Both the position numbers and the translations under genes were made by a program. The notes under the pieces are model-generated. The model was not told the origin of the DNA, made no database searches, and saw only the letters and a list, made by a program, of their open reading frames with translations. Shown in pieces: positions 1-7,956 of a stretch of DNA of 64,000 nt (position 1 is the first letter of the stretch; the number at the start of each line of letters is the position of its first letter). The stretch is from DASZIT01 sp963770635 (GTDB lineage Bacteria > Actinomycetota > Acidimicrobiia > Acidimicrobiales > RAAP-2), in contig CAVYQI010000003.1 of assembly GCA_963770635.1 (NCBI GenBank), forward strand, positions 186,001 to 250,000, in the 5' to 3' direction.

Positions 1-113
1 GTGGCCCCGTTCTTCAGGTACCAGCGGTCCGGCGCCTTCACCGTGCGGATGCCCCGACCCACCGCGGTTTCGGCCAGCCGGCGATAGGACTCGATTTCCG
101 GCAGCTCAGGCAC
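1..113 (-). CDS. Fpg/Nei-family DNA glycosylase, N-terminal 37 codons (runs off the window)
   Basis: Base-excision-repair glycosylase/AP lyase that removes oxidised bases from DNA. Only the first 37 codons lie in the window. Read from a GTG start they give the hallmark N-terminus MPELPEIE followed by SYRRLAETAVGR. In this family Pro2, exposed once Met1 is removed, forms the Schiff base with the damaged sugar and Glu3 is the catalytic acid, and both are present. The start lies 6 bases after TACCCT (120-125), a possible -10, so the message may be leaderless. The gene is divergent from mscR. Fpg (MutM) and Nei cannot be told apart because the Lys and zinc-finger regions lie outside. Confidence 0.85.
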   Translation of the reverse strand, partial: MPELPEIESYRRLAETAVGRGIRTVKAPDRWYLKNGA

Positions 114-200
114 CGACCGAGGGTAGCGAGTTCCCGGGCCTCCTATCCGATCGATCCCAGAACCTAGAGTGGGAAACCGGCAGCGACGGGAGAGGAGCCG

Positions 201-1292
201 ATGCAGATGCAGGTGCGCGGTGTGGTGGCCGGGGCCAAGGGCAAGCCGGTGTCGCTCGAGACCATCGTGGTCCCCGAACCCGGCCCCGGCGAGGCGCGGG
301 TCCGGATCCAGGCCTGTGGGGTCTGCCACACCGACCTCCACTACCGGGAAGGGGGAATCAACGACGACTTTCCCTTCCTGCTCGGCCATGAGGCGGCCGG
401 CATCGTCGAGGCCACCGGTGACGACGTCTCCACCGTCGCGCCGGGGGACTTCGTGGTCCTCAACTGGCGGGCGGTCTGCGGCCAGTGCCGGGCCTGCCGC
501 CGGGGCCGTCCCTGGTACTGCTTCGCCACCCACAACGCCGCCCAGAAGATGACGCTGGCCGACGGGACCCCGTTGACCCCGGCGCTCGGGATCGGCGCTT
601 TCGCGGAGATGACACTGGTGGCCGCCGGGCAGTGCACGCCGGTCGATCGGCGGGCCCGCCCCGAGGCCGTCGGGCTGCTGGGATGCGGAGTGATGGCCGG
701 ACTGGGGGCGGCCATGTTCACCGGCGACGTCGGCCCCGGCGATTCGGTGGCCGTCTTCGGCTGCGGCGGAGTGGGCTGTGCGGCGGTCGCCGGCGCCCGG
801 TTGGCCGGGGCCACCACGGTGATCGCCGTCGACCTCGACCCGGGCAAGCTCGAGCTGGCCCGCGGCTTCGGGGCCACCCATGTCGTGCCTGCCGCCGACG
901 AGGATCCGGTGGAGGCGATCCGGGCGTTGACCGGCGGCAACGGCGCCGACGTCTGCATCGAGGCGGTCGGGAACCCGAAGGTGATGGAACAGGCGTTCTA
1001 TGCCCGGGACCTGGCCGGCACCCTGGTCCAGGTGGGGGTCCCGACCCCGGCCATGCGCATCGACCTTCCGATGATCGACTTCTTCGGCCGCGGGGGCCAA
1101 CTGAAGCCGAGTTGGTATGGCGACTGCCTCCCGTCCCGGGACTTCCCGAAGCTGGTCGATCTCTATCTCCAGGGTCGCCTCGACCTCGATCGCTTCGTGT
1201 CGGAGACCATCGGCCTCGAAGACGTCGAGGAGGCATTCCACCGGATGGAGCGCGGTGAGGTACTCCGCTCGGTGGTCACCGTGCCGGCCTGA
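201..1292 (+). CDS. mscR: S-(hydroxymethyl)mycothiol dehydrogenase (mycothiol-dependent formaldehyde dehydrogenase)
   Basis: Zinc-dependent medium-chain dehydrogenase of 363 residues. It oxidises the spontaneous adduct of formaldehyde and mycothiol with NAD+, detoxifying formaldehyde in the cytosol. Catalytic zinc ligands are Cys42 (ACGVCHTDLHYREGG) and His63/Glu64 (LGHEAAG). Four structural-zinc cysteines are at 93, 96, 99 and 107. The Rossmann motif GCGGVG is at 187-192 with an acidic residue (Asp211) suited to NAD+. The segment CHTDLHYREGGIND and the C-terminus GEVLRSVV are characteristic of the mycothiol class. A strong ribosome site (GGGAGAGGAG) precedes the ATG. It implies that the organism makes mycothiol. 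Assignment among MDR enzymes is confident because similarity to MscR runs along the whole protein. Confidence 0.9.
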   Translation: MQMQVRGVVAGAKGKPVSLETIVVPEPGPGEARVRIQACGVCHTDLHYREGGINDDFPFLLGHEAAGIVEATGDDVSTVAPGDFVVLNWRAVCGQCRACRRGRPWYCFATHNAAQKMTLADGTPLTPALGIGAFAEMTLVAAGQCTPVDRRARPEAVGLLGCGVMAGLGAAMFTGDVGPGDSVAVFGCGGVGCAAVAGARLAGATTVIAVDLDPGKLELARGFGATHVVPAADEDPVEAIRALTGGNGADVCIEAVGNPKVMEQAFYARDLAGTLVQVGVPTPAMRIDLPMIDFFGRGGQLKPSWYGDCLPSRDFPKLVDLYLQGRLDLDRFVSETIGLEDVEEAFHRMERGEVLRSVVTVPA

Positions 1293-1536
1293 TCGAGCCC
1301 ACCTTCTTCTTCGGCCTGCATGGAGCCGGGCTTTGGGGCGATCAACTCCAAACCGGCCTCCGGGGCTGCCCATGGTTCGAGTCGGGATGCGGCGGTATGG
1401 GACACCCGGAGAGACTCACCGCGCCTTCGGTGGGGTTACCCGAGGGCCAGCACCACCGTACGCGTGTAACGCTCGGCGCTCTGCGACCAATACTTAACAT
1501 GGGCTTGATCAGTAGCCACGGGGCCGATTACAACCG

Positions 1537-2121
1537 ATGACCGGCATGGACCGTGAGACCTTTGCCGCCCTCTATCGGGACAACATCGGACGGATGACCG
1601 GATTCGCCGCCCGGAGGCTGTTCGACCCCGGTGAAGTCGCTGACCTGGTTGCTTCCACGTTCCTGGTCGCCTTGGAGCGGTCCGACTCCTATGACCCTGA
1701 GAAGGGCGATCCTTCGGCCTGGCTGTTGGGAATCGCCGCCAACCTGTTGGCGAACCAGCGTCGCCGCCTGGTGCGGGAGGAGCTCGCCCGGGCTCGCCTC
1801 GACGCTCGGGCGCTTCTCTCACCCGACGACGTCGAGGCCTTGGTCGCCCAAATGGACGCCTCCGCCGAGGCCGCCCGCGTTCGCGCGGCGATGGAAAGCC
1901 TTTCGGAGCCATATCGCGAGATTCTGCTGCTGGTCGGAGAATCCTCACTCAGTTCGACGACCGCGGCGAAAACGATCGGCATCAGCCAGTCGACGTTCCG
2001 AGTGCGCCTGTCGCGGGCCCGTCGAGCTCTGCGCCGGGCCATGGAGTCCCAGGTCGCCACGTCCTCCGTGGGCGAGGACGACGCCGCGATACCGGCCACG
2101 ATAAAGGAGGCCCTTTTATGA
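1537..2121 (+). CDS. ECF-type RNA polymerase sigma factor
   Basis: Sigma-70 family factor of 194 residues with only regions 2 and 4. Region 2 occupies roughly residues 8-80 (FAALYRDNIGRM through the SAWLLGIAANLL segment). Region 4 lies around 115-170, with the helix-turn-helix SSTTAAKTIGISQSTFRVRL followed by SRARRALRRAM. It should direct RNA polymerase to a small regulon. The stop codon overlaps the start of the next gene (ATGA at 2118-2121), and that start has its own strong ribosome site, so the two are translationally coupled in the manner of a sigma factor and its membrane regulator. A second ATG at 1546 is an alternative start. The stimulus is unknown. Confidence 0.85.
   Translation: MTGMDRETFAALYRDNIGRMTGFAARRLFDPGEVADLVASTFLVALERSDSYDPEKGDPSAWLLGIAANLLANQRRRLVREELARARLDARALLSPDDVEALVAQMDASAEAARVRAAMESLSEPYREILLLVGESSLSSTTAAKTIGISQSTFRVRLSRARRALRRAMESQVATSSVGEDDAAIPATIKEALL
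2104..2110 (+). promoter_or_regulatory. Ribosome binding site of the sigma-coupled membrane protein
   Basis: AAGGAGG, a near-perfect Shine-Dalgarno sequence, lies 7 bases before the ATG at 2118 and inside the 3' end of the sigma factor gene. It supports that start and tight coupling of the two genes. Confidence 0.75.
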
Positions 2122-2978
2122 CCCCGACCGCCAACGCCTTTGAGGACCGGCTTCTCGACGCCCTCCTCGACCGCTTCGACACCCTGGCTCATCCGCCAGC
2201 CGCACCTCCGGCGTCCCTCCCCCGTCGTGCCAACCTCCGACGCGGCACCGTCGCCGTCGGGTGTCTGGCCGCCACGGTGACTTTAGCCGTGGTACTGCTC
2301 GAGCCCGGCAGCTCGGTGCCAGCCAAGCACGTCGGATCGAGCAGCCAGGGAGCGCAATCACCGTCGCCCACGTATGCCCTCGCCGCATGGACCGCCCAGC
2401 CCACGCTCGCTGATCAAACCCAGATCGCTGCCGCCGAGGACCACTGCGCATCGTCTTTCGGTCAGGCCGCCGCTTCCCAACCCGCGGCGGGGCAGAAGGC
2501 GGGGCCGCCCGAGGCTGGAGGTCCATGGAGCCCTGAACTTGTCGACACCAGGGGCGACCTCACCCTGACGCTCTACAGCGACGGGATCGGCTTGATGGAC
2601 TGCCTCAATACTCCCTCGTTCGTCTTGATCGGCACAATCTCGGGCACCGGTACGTTCCCAGTGACGGAGAACTCCGCCACGTTGGACTACATGAGTATCC
2701 GCGGGGCGTCCGGTGTCTTCTTCACGGTTGCCGTGGGTCGGACCGGCTCGGCGGTCAGCGGAGTAGGTCTGCAACGTATCGATGGTTCAGCCGTGGCCGC
2801 CACCGTCGGCGACGGCCACTTCATTGCCTGGTGGCCCGAAGGTGGTGGTGTCAGCGCCCTCGCAGTCACCACGAGCTCTGGGACGCAGAGCTACCCGGTC
2901 GACCCGCGCTTTCAGCAGACGAGCCCGCCGCCGGGTAACACGACGGTTCACCAGCCGTCGGGTGCCCCCGGCAAATAA
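2118..2978 (+). CDS. Membrane-anchored protein coupled to the ECF sigma factor (putative anti-sigma factor)
   Basis: A 286-residue protein of no family I recognise. Residues 1-40 are a short cytoplasmic tail (MTPTANAFEDRLLDALLDRF). One hydrophobic helix spans about 44-61 (VAVGCLAATVTLAVVLL). A Ser/Pro-rich extracytoplasmic domain of about 220 residues follows and ends in a Pro-rich tail. Single-helix topology, position directly after an ECF sigma gene and ATGA overlap suggest that it anchors or senses for that sigma factor. However, I see no zinc anti-sigma motif (HxxxCxxC) and no RskA domain, so the anti-sigma role is inferred only from context. Confidence 0.6.
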   Translation: MTPTANAFEDRLLDALLDRFDTLAHPPAAPPASLPRRANLRRGTVAVGCLAATVTLAVVLLEPGSSVPAKHVGSSSQGAQSPSPTYALAAWTAQPTLADQTQIAAAEDHCASSFGQAAASQPAAGQKAGPPEAGGPWSPELVDTRGDLTLTLYSDGIGLMDCLNTPSFVLIGTISGTGTFPVTENSATLDYMSIRGASGVFFTVAVGRTGSAVSGVGLQRIDGSAVAATVGDGHFIAWWPEGGGVSALAVTTSSGTQSYPVDPRFQQTSPPPGNTTVHQPSGAPGK

Positions 2979-3061
2979 CCGACCGGTTCAACATTCCCGT
3001 TGGGCCCACTAAAGGGCTCCAGAGAAGCGGACTGTTCTCCGGCCGGAGCCAGGGTGAGGAG

Positions 3062-3751
3062 GTGACCAGCGCGGCTGTCTCCTGGCCTACGCTCGGGGCG
3101 GTGCCCCGGACTCCCGCCGAACGAACCGATCGGGGGCAGGCGGCTCGACCCCTTGTCTCGCGACCCCTTTCGTTGCTGGCCGTGGCCGGTACCGCCGCCC
3201 ATCACAGCTTCGAGCTCGGCAACGGGGTGGGCCTGGTCTGGCAGCCCGAACTGGGGCTGGGCGGGGCCGGGGCGGTTTGGGTGACCCAGCTGGGGCTGTG
3301 GTCGTGGATGGCCGCCCGAGGCGGACGACGGTGGGACCGGGTGCTGGCCATGCTGGCCGGATCCGGGCTGGCCGGGGTCGTCGTCCACTTCACCCTCTGG
3401 CCCTGGAAGCGGAACCGCTTCGGGATCCCGGCGCTCACCGAGGCCGAGGGACTGCCGGCATCCCGGTTGCCGGCCTACAACACCATCCTCGGTGTCTGGG
3501 GCCTGGCGTCGGCCCTCTCGCTCCTGGAGTTGACTCCCACCCGGCGCCGCTGGGCCCTGACTGGCCTGGTTGCGCTCCCGATCTTCCGGCTGTCGGCCCG
3601 CCACCACTTCAACTGGGCCGTCGTGCAGGCGGAAGAGAATCCGGCTTGGTGGAACCGGGGCTTTCGCGCCGGTCCTCCCGGCACGCCGCAAGCTTCGACC
3701 GCCGAAAAGCCGCCGACCGCCCAATTCCACCCTGCCGATGACCGTCGCTAG
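3062..3751 (+). CDS. Hypothetical multi-pass membrane protein
   Basis: A 229-residue protein with several hydrophobic segments. Examples are SLLAVAGTAAHHSFELGNGV near residues 38-57, a VTQLGLWSWMAA stretch, VLAMLAGSGLAGVVVHFTLW around 95-115, and two near 140-180. I do not recognise the family. A GTG start is used with GGGTGAGGA just before it; the close spacing leaves the start uncertain. The stop codon is part of the presumed -10 of the next gene. It may be a small integral membrane protein of unknown role. Confidence 0.5.
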   Translation: MTSAAVSWPTLGAVPRTPAERTDRGQAARPLVSRPLSLLAVAGTAAHHSFELGNGVGLVWQPELGLGGAGAVWVTQLGLWSWMAARGGRRWDRVLAMLAGSGLAGVVVHFTLWPWKRNRFGIPALTEAEGLPASRLPAYNTILGVWGLASALSLLELTPTRRRWALTGLVALPIFRLSARHHFNWAVVQAEENPAWWNRGFRAGPPGTPQASTAEKPPTAQFHPADDRR

Positions 3752-3754
3752 GGT
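3749..3754 (+). promoter_or_regulatory. Probable -10 element of the FrhB-like gene (leaderless)
   Basis: TAGGGT matches the actinobacterial TANNNT -10 pattern and ends 6 bases before the ATG at 3761, which has no Shine-Dalgarno sequence. Transcription would begin at or beside the start codon. No convincing -35 was seen. Confidence 0.4.
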
Positions 3755-3760
3755 GGGCGG

Positions 3761-4885
3761 ATGCCTCCCGAAAAGCCCCAGTGGTTCGAGCTGTACAAAG
3801 AGGTGGTGACCTCAGGGCTGTGCACGGGATGCGCCGGCTGCATCGTCGCCTGCCCGTACGACGTCCTCTCCTACGACGACACCGGGGGCAAATACCGGCC
3901 GTTCCATATCGACGCCGACGGTGGCCCGGAGAACTGCACCCACGGCATCAAGGGCTGCACCATGTGCACCCGGGCCTGTCCCCGGTTCCGGCTGTGGGAG
4001 CCGGAGATCGACAACCACCTGTTCGGTCGCCAACGGACCTCCGAGGAGGTCGCCGGGGTCTCCTCCGACATCCTGTTGGTGCGGGCGACCGAACCCGACG
4101 TCCTCGAGGTGGGCCAGGACGGCGGGCTGGTGTCGGCCCTGCTCATCTGGGCGTTGGAACACGACGTGATCGACGCCGCATTGGTCTCCTACCTCGAAGG
4201 TGACGGGTCGACCTGGAAGGCGGTGCCGGGGGTGGCCACCACCCGGGAGCAGGTGCTGGCGGCGGCCGGGTCCCGCTACACCTACTCGGCCAACCCGCTG
4301 GCCTACTCCCAGGCCATCGAAGCCGGGGCCGAACGCATCGCCCTGGTCGGCATGGGCTGCCAGGCGTCGGCGGCACCGGTCATGCAGGCGAGAAAGGCCG
4401 GCAAGATCGCCCGGCGGCTCTCCCTGTCGATCGGCCTGATGTGTTCGAAGACCTTCGACGACGCCATCTTCCCGGAGCTGTTCGAGGCCAGGTACGGCAT
4501 CGCCCGGGCGGACATCGCCAAGATGAACATCAAGGGCGTGTTCCAGGTGTGGACCCGGGACGGCGCGTTCCATGAGATCCCGCTGAAGGAGGCGCACGCC
4601 TGGACCCGGGAGGGATGCAAGTCGTGCCCGGACTTCGCCGCCGAACACGCCGACATCTCCACCGGGGGCATCGGTGCCTTCAACGACTGGACGCTGACCA
4701 TGGTCCGCACCGAAAAGGGCCGCGACCTCCTCGACGGCATGATCACCGACGGAGCCGTCGAGACCCGACCCGGCGACGACGACCCCGGGGCGATCGCCCT
4801 CCTACAACGGTTGGCCCGGGTAAGCCGCAAGCGGTGGCCGGAGACGGCGGTCGACATGCCCCGCCGGCTCCCCGACCCCGTCTGA
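3761..4885 (+). CDS. Coenzyme F420 hydrogenase/dehydrogenase beta-subunit family protein (FrhB-like)
   Basis: Flavo-iron-sulfur protein of 374 residues related to FrhB/FpoF, proteins that pass electrons between reduced F420 (or another donor) and Fe-S carriers. The N-terminus has a ferredoxin-like cluster motif C21-x2-C24-x2-C27-x3-C31, followed by a second Cys-rich stretch (CTHGIKGCTMCTRACPRF). The FrhB core follows, with VGQDGGLVSALL near residue 110, a GMGCQASA segment, and further cysteines in REGCKSCPDFAAEHADIS. The physiological donor cannot be read from sequence. F420 metabolism is common in actinobacteria, but no other F420 gene is in the window. It lies just upstream of the phosphatase-DUF3090-SCO1664 cluster and may be transcribed separately. 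Confidence 0.8.
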   Translation: MPPEKPQWFELYKEVVTSGLCTGCAGCIVACPYDVLSYDDTGGKYRPFHIDADGGPENCTHGIKGCTMCTRACPRFRLWEPEIDNHLFGRQRTSEEVAGVSSDILLVRATEPDVLEVGQDGGLVSALLIWALEHDVIDAALVSYLEGDGSTWKAVPGVATTREQVLAAAGSRYTYSANPLAYSQAIEAGAERIALVGMGCQASAAPVMQARKAGKIARRLSLSIGLMCSKTFDDAIFPELFEARYGIARADIAKMNIKGVFQVWTRDGAFHEIPLKEAHAWTREGCKSCPDFAAEHADISTGGIGAFNDWTLTMVRTEKGRDLLDGMITDGAVETRPGDDDPGAIALLQRLARVSRKRWPETAVDMPRRLPDPV

Positions 4886-4949
4886 TCTGCGCCGGAGGCC
4901 GCGATCATGGCGGTTGGGCGCCAGCTCGGACAGAGTACGGTTGACAAGC

Positions 4950-5612
4950 GTGCCCAGCCGACGGACCACCCCTCCCCGACTGACGGTTGTTCTTTTGGTC
5001 CGTCACGGAGCCACCCCGACGACCGGGAAAGTTCTTCCTGGTCGGGCGCCTGATCTCCATCTCTCCGACCCGGGCGTGGCCCAAGCCGAGCAGCTCGCCG
5101 AACGCATCGGTGAGTTGACGGGACCGGGAAAGCGAACCCCGGTGGCCGTCTACGCCTCGCCCCTCGAGCGCACCTTCGAGACCGCCCGGCCCATCGCCCG
5201 GAAGTTGGGACTCCGGGTCCGCTCGGATCGAGGGCTGCTCGAGTGCGACTTCGGCCAATGGACCGGTGCCCAGCTGAAGGCGCTGGCCAAGAAGCCCGAG
5301 TGGACCCAGGTCCAACGCTGGCCGAGCGGATTCCGGTTCCCGGGAGGGGAGTCCTTCTTGGAGATGCAGGCCCGCATCACCTCGACCATCGCCCGCCTGG
5401 TCCATGTCCACCCGGGTGAGACCATCGTGGCGGTGTCGCATGCCGACCCGATCAAGGCGGCGGTGGCGGTGGCGGCCGGCACCCACCTCGACCAGTTCCA
5501 ACGCCTGGTGGTGTCCCCGTGTTCGGTGAGCGCCCTGGCCTACGGCGAAGCCGGCCCGCACGTGCTCTGCGTCAATACCACCGCGTCATTGTCCGGACTG
5601 GCGCTCTCGTGA
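4950..5612 (+). CDS. MSMEG_4193-family histidine phosphatase (phosphoglycerate-mutase-like)
   Basis: Histidine-phosphatase-superfamily protein of about 220 residues. The phosphate-accepting histidine is His19 in LLVRHGATPTTGK, and the second catalytic histidine lies in IVAVSHADPIKAA. LSDPGVAQAEQLAERI and SPLERTFETARPI are further family blocks. This subfamily is largely confined to mycothiol-producing actinobacteria, is usually encoded with DUF3090 and SCO1664-type genes, and has no settled substrate. The GTG at 4950 is preferred; a TTG at 4914 would add 12 residues. The stop overlaps the GTG of the next gene (GTGA, 5609-5612), so the cluster is translationally coupled. Confidence 0.8.
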   Translation: MPSRRTTPPRLTVVLLVRHGATPTTGKVLPGRAPDLHLSDPGVAQAEQLAERIGELTGPGKRTPVAVYASPLERTFETARPIARKLGLRVRSDRGLLECDFGQWTGAQLKALAKKPEWTQVQRWPSGFRFPGGESFLEMQARITSTIARLVHVHPGETIVAVSHADPIKAAVAVAAGTHLDQFQRLVVSPCSVSALAYGEAGPHVLCVNTTASLSGLALS

Positions 5613-6106
5613 GCGACGGCTACGACCTCTCCGATCTGGACCGCTTCACGGTGGGGACCATCGGGCCGGTGGGCCAGCGGCTGTTTCTGATCCAATGCCG
5701 CCAGGGACCGCTGCTGCTCACCTTGAAGATCGAGAAGCAGCAGGTGTCGGTACTGGCCGACTACCTGGCGCAGATCGTCAAGGACCAGGAGCGCCCCGAG
5801 CACCTCCCCGACGACCTCTCGCTCGAGGAGCCGTCGGAACCGGCATGGGCGATCGGGACCCTGGGTGTCTCCTACGACAACGCCGACGACCGGATCATCA
5901 TCGTGATCGAGGAGCTGGTACCCGAGGACGAGAGCGGCGCCATTGCCCGCCTGTCGGTGACCCGCGAACAGGCGGCGGCCTTCGCCATCCACGCCACTAG
6001 CTTGGTGAGCTCCGGACGCCCCCCGTGCCCGCTGTGCGGGTCACCTCTCGACCCTTCCGGACACGAATGCCCACGGACAAACGGCCACCGACCTCCGACG
6101 ACCTGA
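5609..6106 (+). CDS. DUF3090 family protein
   Basis: A 165-residue protein matching the actinobacterial DUF3090 family. It has a DRFTVGTIGPVGQRLFLIQ opening, a LKIEKQQVSVLADYL helix, and a C-terminal zinc-ribbon-like cysteine group (CPLCGSPLDPSGHEC). The function is unknown. The GTG start overlaps the preceding stop by 3 bases, and the 3' end overlaps the next gene by 40 bases, so the three genes form a tight operon. The three-gene order is conserved in many actinobacteria next to mshC, the mycothiol cysteine ligase gene; mshC is absent here. Confidence 0.85.
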   Translation: MSDGYDLSDLDRFTVGTIGPVGQRLFLIQCRQGPLLLTLKIEKQQVSVLADYLAQIVKDQERPEHLPDDLSLEEPSEPAWAIGTLGVSYDNADDRIIIVIEELVPEDESGAIARLSVTREQAAAFAIHATSLVSSGRPPCPLCGSPLDPSGHECPRTNGHRPPTT

Positions 6107-6828
6107 CCGGCTGGAAACCCGATGTCGGCCCCAGCCTCGGGGACACGCTCGTCGAGTTGGCCACGTCCGAGCTCACCGTCGAGGGTCGGCTGCCGTGGAG
6201 CTCCAACCTGACCTTCCTGGTCACGGTGGGCGGCGGGCCGCTTCGGGCGGTCTACAAGCCCGGGCAGGGAGAACGGACCCTGTGGGACTTCCCCGGCGGG
6301 CTCTACCGACGGGAGGTGGCCGCCTACGCCCTCTCCGAGGCCCTGGGCTGGGGGGTGGTCCCCCCCACCGTGGCGGTGGACGACGGTCCGTTCGGCCCGG
6401 GGTCGGTGCAGCTCTTCGTCGACGCCGACTACGAGCAGCACTACTTCACCCTCTACGAGAGCGGAAGCTTCGACGATCAGCTCCGGACCATCTGCGCCTT
6501 CGACGTGGTGGCCAACAACGCCGACCGCAAGAGCGGTCACGTGCTGACCGGCGGCGACGGCCACCTCTGGGGCATCGACCACGGGCTGTGCTTTCACTCC
6601 GAACCCAAGCTCCGCACCGTGATGTGGGACTACGCCGGAGACGAGCTGCCCCAGTCGTGCCTGGCCGATCTCGAAGGGCTGGCCCTCGGCGTACCCGATG
6701 ACGTCGCCCGCCACCTGACCCGGCAGGAACGGGATGATCTGGCGGCCCGCACCCGGGGACTGCTGCACACCCGGACCTACCCCGAGCCCCTGGGTGACCA
6801 CCACCCCTATCCTTGGCCGCTCGTCTAG
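6067..6828 (+). CDS. SCO1664 family protein (PI3/PI4-kinase-like fold)
   Basis: A 253-residue protein of the SCO1664 family, which is distantly similar to the lipid/protein-kinase-like fold and usually encoded after DUF3090. Visible features are LRAVYKPGQGERTLWDFP (a likely nucleotide-binding Lys), LYRREVAAYALSEALGWGVV, a catalytic-loop-like FDVVANNADRKSGHVL and a metal-binding-like WGIDHGLCFH. Substrate and function are unknown. The ATG at 6067 begins within the DUF3090 gene. The 3' end overlaps the convergent SGNH gene by 4 bases. Confidence 0.8.
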   Translation: MPTDKRPPTSDDLTGWKPDVGPSLGDTLVELATSELTVEGRLPWSSNLTFLVTVGGGPLRAVYKPGQGERTLWDFPGGLYRREVAAYALSEALGWGVVPPTVAVDDGPFGPGSVQLFVDADYEQHYFTLYESGSFDDQLRTICAFDVVANNADRKSGHVLTGGDGHLWGIDHGLCFHSEPKLRTVMWDYAGDELPQSCLADLEGLALGVPDDVARHLTRQERDDLAARTRGLLHTRTYPEPLGDHHPYPWPLV

Positions 6829-7955
6829 AAGCTGATCTTCAGGGTGGAGCGCATGGTGTTCATGACCGCCTGGGACAGGACCTCCCCGCCGTCAGGGGTC
6901 AAGTGGATCCCGTCAGGGGTCCGGATGTTGATCTCGGAGCCGGCGCCGTTGATCAGATAGGCGGTGTAATTGCCTTGGGCGTTGCCGAGGATGGTGCGGC
7001 AATTCAGGAACGTCACTCCCGCCGGACGGGAGGCCGCCTGCGCCTGGACCAGCCCGTTCAACTGGTTCATCTGCGCATCGAGTTGTGCCCCGGCCATCGG
7101 TGGCATGCCCACCCACAACAGGTGGGCGCCGGCATTGGTGGCGATGTCCATGAACGCTCCGACCCGAGCCGAGTAGGCGACGTTCCAGGAATCGGTCCCG
7201 TAGGCCACCGCCGACCCGTTGACGACCAGGCTCTGAGGGTCGTTGGCCCCCATCATCACCACCACCAGTTGGGGGTGGTGGATGGCGAGGTCGGCCTGAA
7301 GCTCGAGCGGCCAGTTGAAGTAGTCAGGTCGCGACAACCCGGTATCGATCTTGCCGTCCAGGGTCGAGGTCACCACGCCGGTGCCGATCAGGTCGTTGGT
7401 CAGGGGCTGACCCAAATCGATGCCGATCGAGTCACCGATCACCACCACCCGGAGAGGATTGGCCGCGGTCGGATGCTGCGGAAGTGGCGGGAGGGTCGTC
7501 GGTGTGGGTGTGGTGCTGGGGGTGGGACCGATCGGGATGGTGGTGCCGGTCGGGGTCTGCTTCCCCGCCGGGACCGGCGGCGGGGTCGCGACCGCCAACG
7601 ACGGACCGCCACCCACCGAGCGGCCCATGATGTCGTCGGCCCAGCTCACGAAGTGTGACAGTCCCGTTCCCCGGCTGAAGGCGGCGATCGGACCCACCAG
7701 GTCCAGCGACACGGTGCGGCGGGTGCCGAGGGGCGACGACTGGGCCGACTTCTGGAGGCTCGGGGCGTCGAGGACCAGCCACACGGCAAAGCAGATGAGT
7801 CCGATGTAGAGGACGCGGGTCCAGGGAAGCACCTGGCGGGGGCCGGTGGGCTCGTCCCGGTCGACGGTGCCGGATCCATTGGTGTCGCTCGGTTGGGTCG
7901 CGGGCCCGGGCTCCGGTGAAGACGTCAACGGGGTGGTGTCGGGGAGGGTCTTCAC
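6825..7955 (-). CDS. SGNH/GDSL hydrolase-type protein (DUF459-like), partner of the MBOAT protein
   Basis: A 376-residue protein with a cytoplasmic Pro/Thr-rich N-terminus, one membrane helix at about 48-66 (VLYIGLICFAVWLVL), a low-complexity Pro/Thr linker, and an extracytoplasmic SGNH domain. The nucleophile block is VVVIGDSIGIDLGQ, the Asn block is VVMMGANDPQS, and the Asp/His pair is in TPDGIHLTPDG. Such enzymes act as acetyl-esterases or acetyltransferases at the cell surface. The gene starts one base after the stop of the MBOAT gene, so the pair probably forms a transmembrane O-acylation machine that moves an acyl group to an extracellular glycan. The acceptor is unknown. Confidence 0.8.
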   Translation of the reverse strand: MKTLPDTTPLTSSPEPGPATQPSDTNGSGTVDRDEPTGPRQVLPWTRVLYIGLICFAVWLVLDAPSLQKSAQSSPLGTRRTVSLDLVGPIAAFSRGTGLSHFVSWADDIMGRSVGGGPSLAVATPPPVPAGKQTPTGTTIPIGPTPSTTPTPTTLPPLPQHPTAANPLRVVVIGDSIGIDLGQPLTNDLIGTGVVTSTLDGKIDTGLSRPDYFNWPLELQADLAIHHPQLVVVMMGANDPQSLVVNGSAVAYGTDSWNVAYSARVGAFMDIATNAGAHLLWVGMPPMAGAQLDAQMNQLNGLVQAQAASRPAGVTFLNCRTILGNAQGNYTAYLINGAGSEINIRTPDGIHLTPDGGEVLSQAVMNTMRSTLKISF

Positions 7956-7956
7956 G

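Noticed and set aside
1372..1392. tRNA-like T-loop GGTTCGAGTC
   Set aside because: No matching T-stem, acceptor stem or anticodon arm could be formed nearby.
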